NCBI RefSeq assembly: GCF_963678635.1
Contig: NC_087066.1
Span: 15,669,949-15,733,948 of the forward strand
Length of the DNA stretch: 64,000 nucleotides
Source of the DNA: Symsagittifera roscoffensis
Lineage: Eukaryota; Xenacoelomorpha; Acoela; Convolutidae
Direction: 5' to 3'
The stretch's first letter is position 1, and the number at the start of each line of letters is the position of its first letter. This document shows, in pieces, positions 44,451 through 56,290 of the stretch. Position numbers and translations under genes: made by a program. A model generated the notes under the pieces. The model saw nothing but the letters and a program-made list of their open reading frames with translations, searched no databases and had not been told where the DNA came from.

Positions 44451-45341
44451 TAATATTAATAATAATAACAAAGGATTTAGGACTAATCCAAGGGTTCGCA
44501 TAAAACCCAGTGATTGGGAGGTTCAACGTTCGTGTTTCAGTTGTTAAAGTTAAGTTTCTTCAAATCTCTACAGTTGTTGCAGCCACATAATATCCGCCAA
44601 GTGCATGAATCTGCTTCGTTGTAGCGGGTTTTGAAGAACTTCGTATAAACTTCCAGCAGTTTAATTTTGCATCCTGGATCAAAGATTGTGTCAAATTTGA
44701 AGTAATCGATAAAAAGATTGGCCAGACGGCAAGCTCGAAACCAGTAATCTGATTCACACTTCTTCAGACGTATTTTTTGGCAGGCAAAATTTCGTGTTCC
44801 TTGTGTTCTTCGAGTACCGATGTCTGTGATGGTAACTTGACTACGCCAGTCTATGTCAACTTTTCCGGTTAGTATTTTGGCAAACAAGAGAATAACATGA
44901 AGTTCTTGATATAAGGAGATTGGAAGGATATCGAGTTTCAGGAGCTTATCCTTATAGGATATGTTGTTTGTGATGAAGATCCATGATACTGCTTTTCGCT
45001 GGATACTTTCAAGAGTACCTAAGTCGCCTTTTGATGGTTTCCAGAGGGCTGATCCGTAGTTTAAAATTGGCACAACATAACAGATATATGCGTTCTTTCT
45101 GGTCCAAAACGTCGCTTTTGAAAGATTCCGTTTTAGGATGAAGAGAGCGTTCAAGGCTTTTTCGGTCCTTTTCTTTGCATGCAGAGTCCACGAGAGTGTG
45201 TCATTTACGAGAATTCCCAGATCTTTCATACATTCAGTTGTTTCAAATTCATGGTTTGGAAGTGCAATAGGAGCTGTACCTTTAATGCAGAGCACTTTAC
45301 TTTTTCCTAAGTTCATTGACATGAAATTTTCGTCACACCAC
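44451..45341 (-). mobile_element. 5'-truncated CR1/Jockey-like LINE 3' end, nested
   Basis: 261 residues of the C-terminal end of a reverse transcriptase: MSMNLGKSKVL, CMKDLGILVNDTLSWTLH, YVVPILNYGSALWKPS and LESIQRKAVSWIF are typical of LINEs with an apurinic-type endonuclease. It ends in a short TTA repeat tail, and both ends meet the host element at TAAG, a likely target duplication. Only the last part of the second ORF is present. Confidence 0.82.
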
Positions 45342-45956
45342 CTTACAAAGCTTGCTCAAAAAAACTTCTGTGCTGTGGCCGGCCGCACCCTGAATTTCAA
45401 AAGCTAGCGGCTGAAAAAGATATCCATCATTTACAAGATCTTTATACTTGTCAATTTTTCGCTCTTCCGCTTCAGCGGCAGCCGTACCAGGGTTACAAAC
45501 AGACCCGGCATTATTCCTACAAGGAGCTAATGAGTCTACTACCGTTACATCCCACAAGAGCTGCTTACCATCAGCCCATGGAACGAGCGTCAAACCGTCT
45601 GGTCGCTTCTGATCGGTCCTGTAGAGGTGTCGGGGTTCTAAAACAGACGAAATGTGAGTAGATGATAGACTCTGCTTTATGAGGGCCTTCAGGTTTGAAT
45701 GCCTAGAGAATCTCTCTGCACTTTTGAGGCAAAAAAGACCATGCCAACCATCCTCGGTAACGTCTTTTCCGCACACACATTTATGCCGCTCGCATATTTT
45801 TGATCCTAATCGAAGTCCTATCGCAATTCTGAGTTGTTGGTTCGACAGTTTTAACCTTTTATTTTTGCACGGGATGACGTTCAACCATTGGGAGCCAAAT
45901 CTATCTTGGAACGCGTGGAACCTTTTTACGTCCGTTGTTTCGAGTCGTAAAATCAA
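45333..45956 (-). pseudogene. Zinc knuckle and restriction-like endonuclease domain of the same LINE
   Basis: The frame reads a Cys/His knuckle CERHKCVCGKD...WHGLFC, then SRHSNLKALI and the PD-(D/E)xK-type core RPDGLTLVPWADGKQLLWDV. Such domains nick the target DNA in R2-like non-LTR elements. The frame then runs to EVFLSKLCK, where the second LINE is inserted. The rest of the C-terminus reappears at 44449 on the other side. Confidence 0.78.
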
Positions 45957-46098
45957 GTCTGCAATTTCGCTGTCGCGTTCACAATCTGTATTGCCAGGGA
46001 GATTCTCTGTTTTAAAAAGCTGCCTGCTCTGGGTTCCTCAGTGCATATGCTTAGGTTCTTACAAAGCTTGCTCAAAAAAACTTGCTCCGTCCATTTTT

Positions 46099-48000
46099 TT
46101 AGATTTCATTTTCCGGAGCCATTTCAATTTTTCCAAGGTCAAACCACCGTTTAAGCGCATCATCATAGGTTCCATCCACATGCTCCAAACCAAAGATTTC
46201 GCTCAAGGCATCTTTCGCTCCTACTGCTGAGGCTAAGAAAGCGGGTAGAGCGAGTAGACGAGCGGAAGAAACGCCCAAGCCACCTTTGGCTGCCGGGAGA
46301 ACTGCTTGTAAAAACTGGTTATCATCCATTTTCACGTTAGTGACCTTGCATAACGAATTTCTTAGTAATTTATTGTAGCGTTCCAAAAAATCATTTTGCA
46401 AAAAAACAAGGGCTCGTACGCAAAAAATATAGGAGTTTTGGCATGCTAAAGCAATTTTTCAGGAGGTAAAAACCATAATGGGCGTCTAGTTTGTCAATGA
46501 CATCCGAGATTTTTTCAAGCTCCCTAATTTTTTTGTCGAGCAGTTCTTTTTGGCAAAGTTCGCCGATTGGAGACCCTAAAATGAGGAGTTCTTCTTTTGT
46601 TTTTATTTTTATTTTGGGGCATATTTTTCGAAATTGTGCTCCAAATGAAGTATACTGTGTACTAGTAGTCGGTCCCAAAAAACAAAGTTCACACTTCTCA
46701 GTGTTTAAGCTCAGGCCGTAAACTTGTTCCGATTTCAGAATGTTTTTAAGGTCCCGGAGTACTACCTTATAGTCGTCGGCTAAATTCCCATCATCTAAAT
46801 ACCAGATGTTAATTTTCGACTCCAACTGTTTGACTAGTGTATGAATTGTTTCCGCAGAAAGGGGTGGGGCTTCAGGATCACCTTGCTGAGTTCCGTCTTC
46901 TGACATTATGACAGAGCTTCCGTAAAAAAGGTAACTAGGTTTACCATACGCGCAATGGGTGTAATTATACAATTCGGGGCGATTTGAAAAAACATGATTC
47001 AGCATTGTTTCTCTGGTTAAAGAGTTAAAGGCATTCCTAAAATCTAGTTTTAAAATAACAGTGCATTATGGATTGTCGTCGCGTTCAATTAGGTTTCGAA
47101 ACGAGTGCGCAGCTATTTCTGCTCCTCGTTTGGCACCGCATCCTAACTGTACGTTTCCGAAAAAAAATTTTCGCTCGGAGAGGGCCTTGCTTCCAGCGCA
47201 TTTAGACGCGATACGTCTCAGCGTGTTGCGTATGGCAATCGGTCTCAACCCTCCGTCTATCTTCATGAGGGCGATAAGCTTTGCGCCAATAATAAAGTTC
47301 TTAGTGGTTCGGGTATTTTGCCATCTCCAATGAGGTTTATCAGCTTAGTAAGCGATTTCAGAAAATTAAGTCTATTTTGAGGAACTATTTTATCGGGACC
47401 TGCTGCTGATCCGTTTGGAAAGGACATTATCGCTTTGTATAGGTCAAAATCGGTTACGAAAAAACTATCCAACTTTTCTGGATTTGGAGCTGCAAATTTG
47501 GCTCGCTGCGGGTGCTTAGACAACAATTTTTGATAGTTATCAGTTGAAAAAGGAGCTATTTTGTCATCCGAAGCAGCAAGCCTTATTCCTCCCTTTACAT
47601 TTCCTTCATCGAGCTTACTACTTATTAACTTTATTCTCTGCTCGAGGTCACTCAGAGGCGGGCTTGAAACTTGGGGATGGGGTTTTGGAAGTGACACGTC
47701 ATTTGCTCGAGTTTTTTTATTTATCAAAGAGCTCATGCTTGTGGTCTGTTTGCGTCCACTTCTTTTCGGTTGCTCCAAAGAAAAAAAGAACGACGTTAAA
47801 AAAATTAGCCATTTTGTAACATCTTCTACATTGTAGTGGATGTCGTTTATTGTGTCCGACAGACTTTCCGCCAAGGGAACACGCGAGTCTTTTGGTACTC
47901 TCTTGAGTACTCGGACATTTGAGATGGCTGTATTAATTGGAGCAAGCTGTATTAATTTGAGATGGCTGTATTCATATAATGGTATATTATATTGGAGCAA
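46099..48000 (-). pseudogene. Reverse transcriptase of the restriction-endonuclease LINE, broken
   Basis: Visible reverse-transcriptase motifs: GSAAGPDKI (near 47390), DGGLRPIAIRNTLRRIASKC (47266 leftwards), LDFRNAFNS, EDGTQQGDPEAPPL and the catalytic WYLDDGNLADD (near 46800), then ILGSPIGE. The FRNAFNS and LDDG forms are typical of a non-LTR group common in invertebrates. A frameshift near 47270 and a TAA near 47066 break the frame, so it is inactive. Confidence 0.85.
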
Positions 48001-48158
48001 GCTGTATACGAAATATCAACAATTTTCTAGCGTCACAAGACAAAATAAATTGGCACCCTTTCTAACTGCTATTGGTGGGCTGAGCTTCAATCCAAACAGC
48101 AACCCTCTGACGTGACTTACAAACCTTCTCGATTGTGGGTCACTCAGAAACAAGTCTT

Positions 48159-49169
48159 AATTTAGGCCTTGAAAACTTAGTTTTACTCGAGTAAAATTTG
48201 TTTTTGGAATTTTTTTAGCTCCTTTTAGGAATCAAAAATTCTGCTAACGAAAAATGTTTTAATTTTTCTTGAAGATTTTTTTTCTATTCATTTTTCTCCA
48301 AACTATTTTGCAATTGGCCTAGGTGACTATGACAGTCGAATAGGTTTAATTTCTATTCTCTTTTATATATTTTTATCACACTACACAGAAACAACGACAC
48401 TCATTTGAAAAAAAATATATATGTATTGTTTAAGACTGCTTGCTATTTGCACAGTAACCGGCTATCCTTGTTATATTTTGGTTTAGTTTACTTAGTTTGC
48501 TTTTACGCTTGCAATTAGCAAGCGTTATTTAATCGGACTTTTTTCCTGTTAACAAGTACATAACAACTGCAAGCTTTATCTAATCGGAACAGTTAACAAC
48601 TAAATTAACTACTAAAGTCAAAACTGAAGCACTTATATCGATTGACATCTCGAACATTTAAAACAAAGACGGTAATCCACACCTGTCGCATAGAGGTAAT
48701 ACACATGCCTGCGAAGATATAGACCTGCCGTTCGAATTTGGTCAGGATGAAAACAGAAATTTTTCCGCTTGACAAAAACTAATTATCGCATTTTCATTTC
48801 CCTGCTTGTTTTTTGCCGGCCTCGTTTACACGGTATGGAGTTTGCCTATGATTAAAGTAATTATGGTTCTTTATCATTATCGACCCGCTCCCTAGCCTAA
48901 TTATTGTGATAAACTTATTAAAAAGCGTTTTTTTTTCAAATGTAATGTCTACGGCACAATAGTCCCCTGAGAAAGTGTTTTTAGGAACTGGTTGCAAATG
49001 GTATATGGTAATCAGAAGGTCAAAAGTATCATAGTAACCGAGGTTATAGTCATGAGTCCACTCATCATGTATTCCAGTCAAAATCCTTGGAATTTTCTAG
49101 ATATGGAAGTGATAATGTTAAAAGAAGATGACAAGTGTTTAAGTCCTTTTCAATTAAAATCAATACGGG
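48159..49169. repeat. 1-kb direct repeat, right copy
   Basis: Second copy of 43234-44245, starting at the 5' end of the non-LTR element. It differs by a few substitutions and small indels. Confidence 0.92.
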
Positions 49170-49386
49170 ATAAACAGAGTTGCTTGTGGAATTGAAAGGC
49201 ATAAATGAACCTTTTCTTTTTTTTCGAGACTCATTGAATTTTATACAGAATTTAGTGCGTCATACCACGCAACCTAAAAGTTAAACGGCGACAAAAAGTA
49301 ACAAAATTTAAACATGAAGTTAAAACAAAACAAAGAGTTAATGAAACTGGAACAATTGAAAGATCTTTTAAAATAAATACGAACAT

Positions 49387-49620
49387 CTAAAGCAGAGTTT
49401 GTGGAATACTATCATTTGAAGAAATGTGATAAGGGACATAGACAGGAAAATAGCCAGAAATAAAAGTAATTCTGTCAAAACTGACTGAACACAGTTCAGG
49501 TTTGTTTGTGAATGTAATATGAAGAATATTGCCACTAGTATGCGTAGGCTCAGAAATGAGTCTGGAAGTTTCTGAGACATAATTTCGATTTAGACAAGTA
49601 CGTTTTAAATAAGAAACCAA
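49387..49620 (-). pseudogene. Fragment of a LINE apurinic-type endonuclease domain
   Basis: The minus-strand frame SEPTHTSGNILHITFTNKPE...VSFDRITF resembles the end of the endonuclease of CR1/L2-like LINEs, where a Thr-Ser-Gly-Asn segment precedes the final Ser-Asp-His; here that triplet seems decayed (SGYF). It is a short remnant, next to the left direct repeat of the Penelope-like element. Confidence 0.5.
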
Positions 49621-49653
49621 AAATGTTTTAGGACTAAATTTTCAGTGTTAAAT
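49584..49653. repeat. 70-bp direct repeat left of the Penelope-like element
   Basis: TTCGATTTAGACAAGTACGT through CAGTGTTAAAT recurs at 52753-52822 with about five differences. The two copies directly bracket the Penelope-like element. Confidence 0.85.
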
Positions 49654-49792
49654 CCCTGCTCCTAAACTCATCGCGCGTGTTCAAGCTCGGTTTCTCTTTC
49701 CTGATATGTATTGCATCTAGTGTTAGCAATTTTGTTTGGTTGTTTGACCTATCTCTAATTTCCCAACTAAGATCTGCGCTATTTCCCTCAAG

Positions 49793-49960
49793 TTAGCATT
49801 GCTGAAGGTGGAGGCCTACCGGTGAGTCTGCTTTCTTATGTTCCTCAATTCTAGTGGTCAAATGTCGAACAGTTTGTCCGACATAGGTGGAAGTGCATCC
49901 ACTACATGACAGTTTATAAACCACTCTTGACTTGAGGTCATTAAAAAATGCTGAATTCAG
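49793..49960 (-). pseudogene. GIY-YIG endonuclease domain of the Penelope-like element
   Basis: The translated minus strand reads RVVYKLSCSGCTSTYVGQTV followed by RHLTTRIEEH, the pattern of the GIY-YIG fold in Penelope-like elements: VVYKL stands for the GIY strand, TYVGQT for YIG, then Arg and Glu-His. It lies downstream of the RT thumb as expected. Confidence 0.82.
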
Positions 49961-50489
49961 TGATTGTAAACATCATTCTAGTTTTCTTGTGGTGAAAACC
50001 ACTTGAACGTTAGTTAATTTTCGTAACCTGTTAGTAACCTGTCACCTCTCACTATCCAGGGGCTTGCCCTTACCCTCGATGATCTTGCACAAGGCGTCTG
50101 AAGCCACCTTTGCGGACCAATTTTCAGGGTACTGATTTGTCAGCGCTTGCGCCCTATTGGTTTCCATAGCCTTATCAAATGGCTCCCAGCTAGATGTACT
50201 CCTAAAAACCCTGTGTACAGTGCCTTGGATAACACTACGCTCATACTGAGTTGGGGCGCAGGTTCTATAGTTCAGTATAGTCCCTGTATCTGTTGGTTTT
50301 TGATACCAACTGCAAGTTACACGCCTACCCTGCAATCAATTTTTGTTCAAATCCAGGAACGGCAAATTCCCCTCCGAATTATTTTTTTCTAGAGTGAACT
50401 GCAAATTTGGATGAAGAGAATTGGCGGCATCGAGAAGACAACTCGGCTCCCCTCTGACTGTTCTAACAATGTCATCCACATACCTGAGG

Positions 50490-51140
50490 AACAATTTCAC
50501 CTGGGGAGTATCCTTCTCCTTGTTCTTAGCTCGGCAGCAGCTTTCACAGTACCAGAATATCTCGGTTATTGATGCGTATACGTCATCGGATATTTTTCCG
50601 CATTTTAGATGATACCATTTTCAGCAACTCTCGCATTCAACCCCCTTTGATCTATATGGGACTTTCCTGCTGCAAAATGGGCACGAGCCGTTTTTGTCAT
50701 TAATTTGCTGTACCTCAGTTCCCACCGATATTTCTTGTCTTAGAGCAAATTCGTACTCTTTCAGCCATTAAATTGCCAGAATTACAGCGAGGGACTAAAC
50801 CATCAGCTTGCACATACCATGAATCATTACACTTGAAGTATACTTTGCTGACCGCCATATTCAAAAGCCTTTTCATGATTGCTCTTCGAATTTCAGGAGG
50901 CGACTCCTGGCTGTACAGCTTCTGTAAAACAATTTCAATTGCCTCCTTCAGGGGAACGTTGGTGTACAAACTTTTCACATCAAGAGATATTATGGTTTCA
51001 TCCGGATCTAGAGCAATGTTTTCAATTGTTTCTCTAGCCTCTTTAGTATTGGTTTCTATATTTGCTCCGTCGATTCTGTCAAAAAAAATTGCAATCATTT
51101 TGTTAAAATTCACATACGAGCTGCCTGGAAGTGATAGCAC
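50490..51140 (-). pseudogene. Penelope-like RT palm with inserted PHD-type zinc finger
   Basis: After the RT segment ADGL the frame shifts and reads a Cys4-His-Cys3 pattern: CPFC, then CESC (followed by a stop), WYHLKC, and WYCESC. The catalytic FLRYVDDIV follows immediately. The finger sits between the usual RT motifs B and C. PHD fingers often bind histone tails, so a chromatin-targeting role is a guess. Confidence 0.75.
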
Positions 51141-52752
51141 TGGTCGTAGGGGTGTCTCATCCTTGTATACCTTGGTTAACCGTACAAACGGGCGGGTTGC
51201 CTCCCTGTTGACCTCATCTTAGAATATAACTTATCACTTATCTCGTCTTTTTTGTTCATGGCTAGTAATTCTTTGTTAAGTTCCTTCTCAATTTTCAGTA
51301 TCACCTCATCAGTGGTTGCATGTTTTTTCACAAACTGAGCGGATTGCAACAAGGATTCCAGCTTTGATTCATACGTTCGTTTCCTCATTATGCAAAAACC
51401 AACCCCATTATCAAAAGGCACAGCCAGCAACCCATTATCTTTGAGATATTTTCTCGGTTTTTCAACGGCTTTGTCTCTTGGGGTTTGCCTTACGTTTTTT
51501 GCATATGCCTTTGCCGCGGCTTCTATTTCACATAACGTTTCACCAGATGTTTTTAATATTTCAATTGTGAGAGGAAAATGTTGATATCCGCCAAAAAAGT
51601 GTTTTGTTAATTTTGTCTCTAATGGGATGCTTCGAGCCCATTGATAGCACTTCATATACCCATTCAGGCAGTTCAATGTTATCAAGTACCTTAACTGATC
51701 GCTCATTTCTCCCCCCCCAAGAGGTTTATCTTGTCTCTCGGACAGTTTTTCTAATTTTTTTCTATGGTTTTCTGATGTTGTCTTTAAGCTTGCCTCAAAT
51801 TGACGCTTCACGAAGCGGGAAATGGATGCCCACCACTGTTCGTCAACTTTTTTTTGCACCAGTGATCTTGCTTTTATTATCATCTCCTCGCACCTTTTCT
51901 TATCCTCAATTGACCTAGAAGTTTCAGTCCTTAGTAGTTTTAATTGAAAATTATGCACAGCTTGGTCCAAAAAAAATCCGTTCTCGGGGACCCTAAACTT
52001 CAAAAAGTCCGGTATTAGATCGTTTTTCAGACATTTTCTCAAAAACTTCAGTCTATGTACAGATACTTGAGTTTTTTTAAAGATTTTTAAATAGTCTAAC
52101 ACAATTTTCCAAGTTAGTTTTCTTTTTAAAATTTGTCTGAGCCAAACAGCAGGCAAAAGTATTGTGGTCATTGTTTTGCAGGCTATGAGTAATGAAACTC
52201 ACAAGTCACAAAGCAAAACAAATCACACTCTTCTCACCCCTGTCTTTGAAGCGCAGACACTTCCTATGCCTTCAGCTCCTGCTCACATCTTGTTTTCGCC
52301 TTCTTCTTTGTCTGTGATGGTCTCTGCTGTTCGCCCCTGATTTTGCCAATCAGCTCTGACAGCCTTTCTTTGTGTGCCACTACCAATCGCAGAGATTTCA
52401 GCTCCAATTCAGCACTCTGGTGCAGCTTCAAATTTTCCTTGAGCTGCTCCGGGTCGTTTTGCTTGCTCTTGGAGAGTAGCCGTTTTCTAGCAGGAATAAT
52501 GAGCACTCCTGAGCCGAGAAGCTGACTAAACAAGTCGGGCGTTCCTCCCTTCTGCAATAAACGATCGCCAATATCTGCTGCTTCTTCGACTTCAAATAGT
52601 TTGTCAGCTCCTCGACACCGGCTGGGCCATAGTTGTTTGTTCTGTGGCTGCTAATGGTGTTGTTCACCACTATTAAGATTAAAATACCTTTAACCTCTAA
52701 AATTAATTATTTATTTTAAAAGTATTTTGTCTGGAAATTTTTGAGTGATAAA

Positions 52753-52822
52753 TTCGATTTAGACATGTACGTTTTAAATAAAAAACCAAAAATATTTTGG
52801 GACTAAATTTTCAGTGTTAAAT
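52753..52822. repeat. 70-bp direct repeat right of the Penelope-like element
   Basis: Second copy of 49584-49653. The pair could be a long target duplication or part of the element's own terminal repeats. Confidence 0.85.
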
Positions 52823-55800
52823 TTTACAACTCATTTTTGAAGAATTAAGAAAGCCGGCAAGTTACGAAAATAACATTGTAATTAACGTTTGTAAATTGAA
52901 GTTTTATCGTCATTTAGATTAGTTTTTTGTAAAAATTCTGACGATGCACATAGTTGCAAAAACGTTTGAAATTTACTTTTTAGCAAAAATTTTTTCAGAA
53001 ATGAGTTGTAGGCAGTTTAATTTACCAAAATGGTGAATCATGACTTGTAAAACAGTGTCAAGACTGAAATAAAAATATCGACAAGTAGTCGGTAAATTAC
53101 AATCATCAATAATTGTGGCAACACTGCGCAAAAAATCGAAGAAAATTGTCAATGAAAAGAATGGTACAATTTAAGAAAACTTCGGAGGCTAATTGAAAAG
53201 CAGAAGAAACTGGGGTGCTATAAACTAAAATGATAAGAACGGGGGGCTCAGAGCATAAAGTTAGACTACTTGCAAAAGCAAGCTCGGGTAGTGTTAATGA
53301 CAAATCGGAATTGAAATCCTAAAAAACAAGACAAGACTGCCGGTAAGGGTTGTTAGGAAAAATTAATTGCAATTATTGGGATGCACTTATTTGAATGCGG
53401 TATACTTCTAAACCCATTAGTTGATGGTTAAACAGGCAATTAATTGACAAAAAAAACGCGTATTTATAACACGTCTTATAGCAGTATTGTAGGCCTAACG
53501 TAGCCTGGACATTCTTTTAGTGTGAACGTTATCGACTTTCATCCCATGCCCCTGAAAAATCATTAGCGAGGGAAAAATAAAAAGAACATGGCTGAGAAAA
53601 AGAAGCCCTGTAATTATAGCATTGATTCACCACCCATCTTGATGGTCTAATATAGGGGGAATCACAGTCAGACATTAGCAAAAAAAGTGCGCGATATCAC
53701 CAATGCGCTGATAATATTCACGACGAGGAAAATCAAAACTTGAAAGCCCTCTCTAAAATCCTTATTTTCCAGTGAACTGAAATCAAAAGTGGTGTACAGA
53801 CTTGAACGTTGTGGGTGCAAATCCATCTATGTCGGCCAGATGATAACTGAAAAAATCAATTTTTATGGTCGTTGGGAAAAAGGCAAAAATTACCAAAACC
53901 CATCTCAAAAATAAAACCATCAAAAAATGGCAATAACAAAAACCGCTATTAGTTCTGGCGTTTAGGGTCGCATGCAAAAAATTAGGGAATTCTAGCGGAG
54001 AGTTTTTGAGCACCCGTCTAATTTTTTTTTAAAAAAGTAACCGCTAAACTGGCCAAGTGTCTAATGTTTCGAGGGGGCCCCTATCCCTTCTCAATGGGTC
54101 GTGGGCACGCGCCCTTATATAGGGTCGTGGGCACGCGCCCATCAAGTTACTTACATTGGAGGCGCTGCACATTAGGAAAGAGAGACCGGCAATTAACACG
54201 CGCGACGAGTTTAGAAGTAGGCAGCTGACACTAAGGCTATAGTTCCAAAATCGAAAAATTCTGGCTAAAACAACAAAATTTTGAAATAACTTACAAGTTA
54301 GCATCAAAATAAGCGACAAAACGAAATTGTGAAAACAAAAAAGGTGAAAACTCTCAGAAATTTGTGACAAAATATTTAAAATTGTTACATAATAGTTTTT
54401 ACAAAATTTCAGTGATATTTATAAAGTTTTGATTGGTTAAATTTTGAAATAATGATGTGTATGACACTTTTTATGATTTTTGATCATTTTGTACAGATAG
54501 TTTAGAACTTTTAAAACCTGAAGATGCACAAAAATGTGCGAAAACGTTTGTTTCAATTTACAATTTTAGCGCATTCTCAAGTTATCGACTTTGGTTCAAA
54601 CTTGGAAAGTCAGTTATTCCTCGAGTACACCCGCGGACTATGGAACAAAAAGACAGGGAATTTTTCTATAAATTATCCTCAAAACGCAGAATGATTTATT
54701 GTTTTCTTTAAAATATGTTTTCCTTGAAAAAACCTAATAATTTTACAGCCCTGAAAATTTTGACTTTATTCTTCTCGTTTAGTTTTTAGAAGTATTGATG
54801 AAATAATTACAAACTTTAGGCTGATAGTATCCGCTTTTAAAGTAAAATATGAGTCGTGCATGAAGTTCACAAAATCATCTGGCATATCTCAACTCAAATT
54901 GGAACTTATGAATGCCAACAATTTGTCTTTCATAAGAAGTTCGCATGCTGAAAAAATCAGTAGGAGTAGCATTTAACTCTAGAGCAAGCATACTCGCTTG
55001 ACAATCCGAAGCTTTCCGGATCGAAACCCATACGCTGTCAACTTATCTAAAATCGATCTAAATAAAAAACCACCTCAGGCATATTTGTTCCGCACAAACG
55101 TCGCAAATGGAAACAATAATGAATTGCCTTCATCAGCGGATTATAACACGTTGCCTCATTGCTTAGGTTGAAAAATGCAAGCACCAAAAGTATACTTGCT
55201 GAAGCTTCTAAAATGTGCGATTAGAAAAACACACAAACAGATTCACGGAAAAATAATTTACAGGTAAGTTTTTTGCTTTTTGCCCTATTCTTTTTCAAAT
55301 ACTTTCAATTATATTCGTACTGCAATTTTCCTTTAATTGTCCTACATTTAATAATTTTGCGGTTCCCAGTGAGCCAAAGAGCTGATATTTTGGGCGGTGA
55401 CTTAATTCAAAATTAAACAAATTTTAGGCAAAACTTTAGTTCTGACTCTACGGTGAGCATTTCTTTGAAATAACCGAACTAACTAAAAAGCGTTTGAGAA
55501 AATAATGGAAAAGATCAGAACTAAACTAAATCACTAAACTGCAGACAAACAAAATTTAGTAAATTCATAGAGCAAAAGAATCGAGCAGGAAAAAGGAGAT
55601 GAAAACTCGACGACATTCTGAGTAAGGAATGTCAAATGTATTGGTTCTGTTTACCGCTGTCACAAACCTAATAGAGTTTTAATTAATGAGTCGACGTTGC
55701 TGCAAAACTATTCATTGAAAACTAACAATTGCCAACTCGATATCAAAACTCAAACATATGTATCCTTGTCAATTGGAAATTCACTCAAAGAAGTCAAACA

Positions 55801-56029
55801 CTTGTATCGCTACTGGTTCAATAAGAACGAATAATTGAGAATGCACGTAGTCTCGATCTAATTTAGGAATTCGACACTACATTACCACAAAACTACAACT
55901 TCCATACAATCTTTTTGGATTCACAACAATCTTTTTTTTATCTCATTACGTCTACTTCATTGACACAATCAATCTACACTTCCCTCAAGGAATTTAGAAG
56001 TTGCTTCATCCATCCTTCATCAGAAAACC

Positions 56030-56290
56030 TTGGTTTACAAAAAATTAATAAGACACGCGATAGCTGAAACCATCTCAAAACAAGTGCTCAATTCTCATCT
56101 CAATACTCATTTTATAAAATTACTAGAACTAACCAATCATGACTCACTACTAAAATTTACAAAGAAATATAAAGCTGAAACTATTCATACTTTCAGCCAG
56201 AAAAATATAATACAGGTTGATATCAGTTGCTTTCTTCTCTCTTCTAACCTCGCAAGAGCGCCAGTTTATACTAGATTTACCGAGACTTAG
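56030..56290 (+). pseudogene. Second coding-like remnant in the 53-60 kb repeat
   Basis: The frame with LLELTNHDSLLKFTKKYKAE and QVDISCFLLSSNLARAPVYT is kept in both copies (here and at 59334-59654) with few amino-acid changes and the same stop. The 5' ends differ. The family is not recognised. Confidence 0.35.

Larger units (their letters stand above)
44246..48158 (-). mobile_element. Decayed non-LTR retrotransposon with restriction-like endonuclease, interrupted by a second LINE
   Basis: Fragments of one protein appear in order on the minus strand: an N-terminal region and start of the reverse transcriptase (47263-48000), fingers and palm (46391-47266), thumb (46099-46401), zinc knuckle plus endonuclease (45333-45956), and the C-terminus near 44449-44300. 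A 5'-truncated LINE of another type (44451-45341) splits the last two. A stretch of about 120 bp repeating the C-terminal coding end also lies at 45960-46085, between thumb and endonuclease. Frameshifts and at least one stop codon (near 47066) show decay. Confidence 0.8.
49654..52752 (-). mobile_element. Penelope-like retroelement (decayed)
   Basis: On the minus strand, in order: an N-terminal coiled-coil-like region (52264-52670, in two frames), an N-terminal RT part (51176-52171, with GLLAVPFDNGVGFCIMRK), the RT core (50715-51140, with IISLDVKSLYTNVPL), a PHD-type finger followed by FLRYVDDIVRTV (about 50490-50720), the thumb (50042-50335, with WYQKPTDTGTILNY) and a GIY-YIG endonuclease (49793-49960). 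Several frameshifts and a stop inside the finger show it is inactive. Penelope-like elements are known to combine a telomerase-related RT with a GIY-YIG nuclease. Confidence 0.9.

Noticed and set aside
43234-49169. LTR retrotransposon, given the 1-kb direct repeats
   Set aside because: The repeats lack TG...CA ends, and the interior encodes a non-LTR reverse transcriptase with a restriction-like endonuclease and no gag, protease or integrase.
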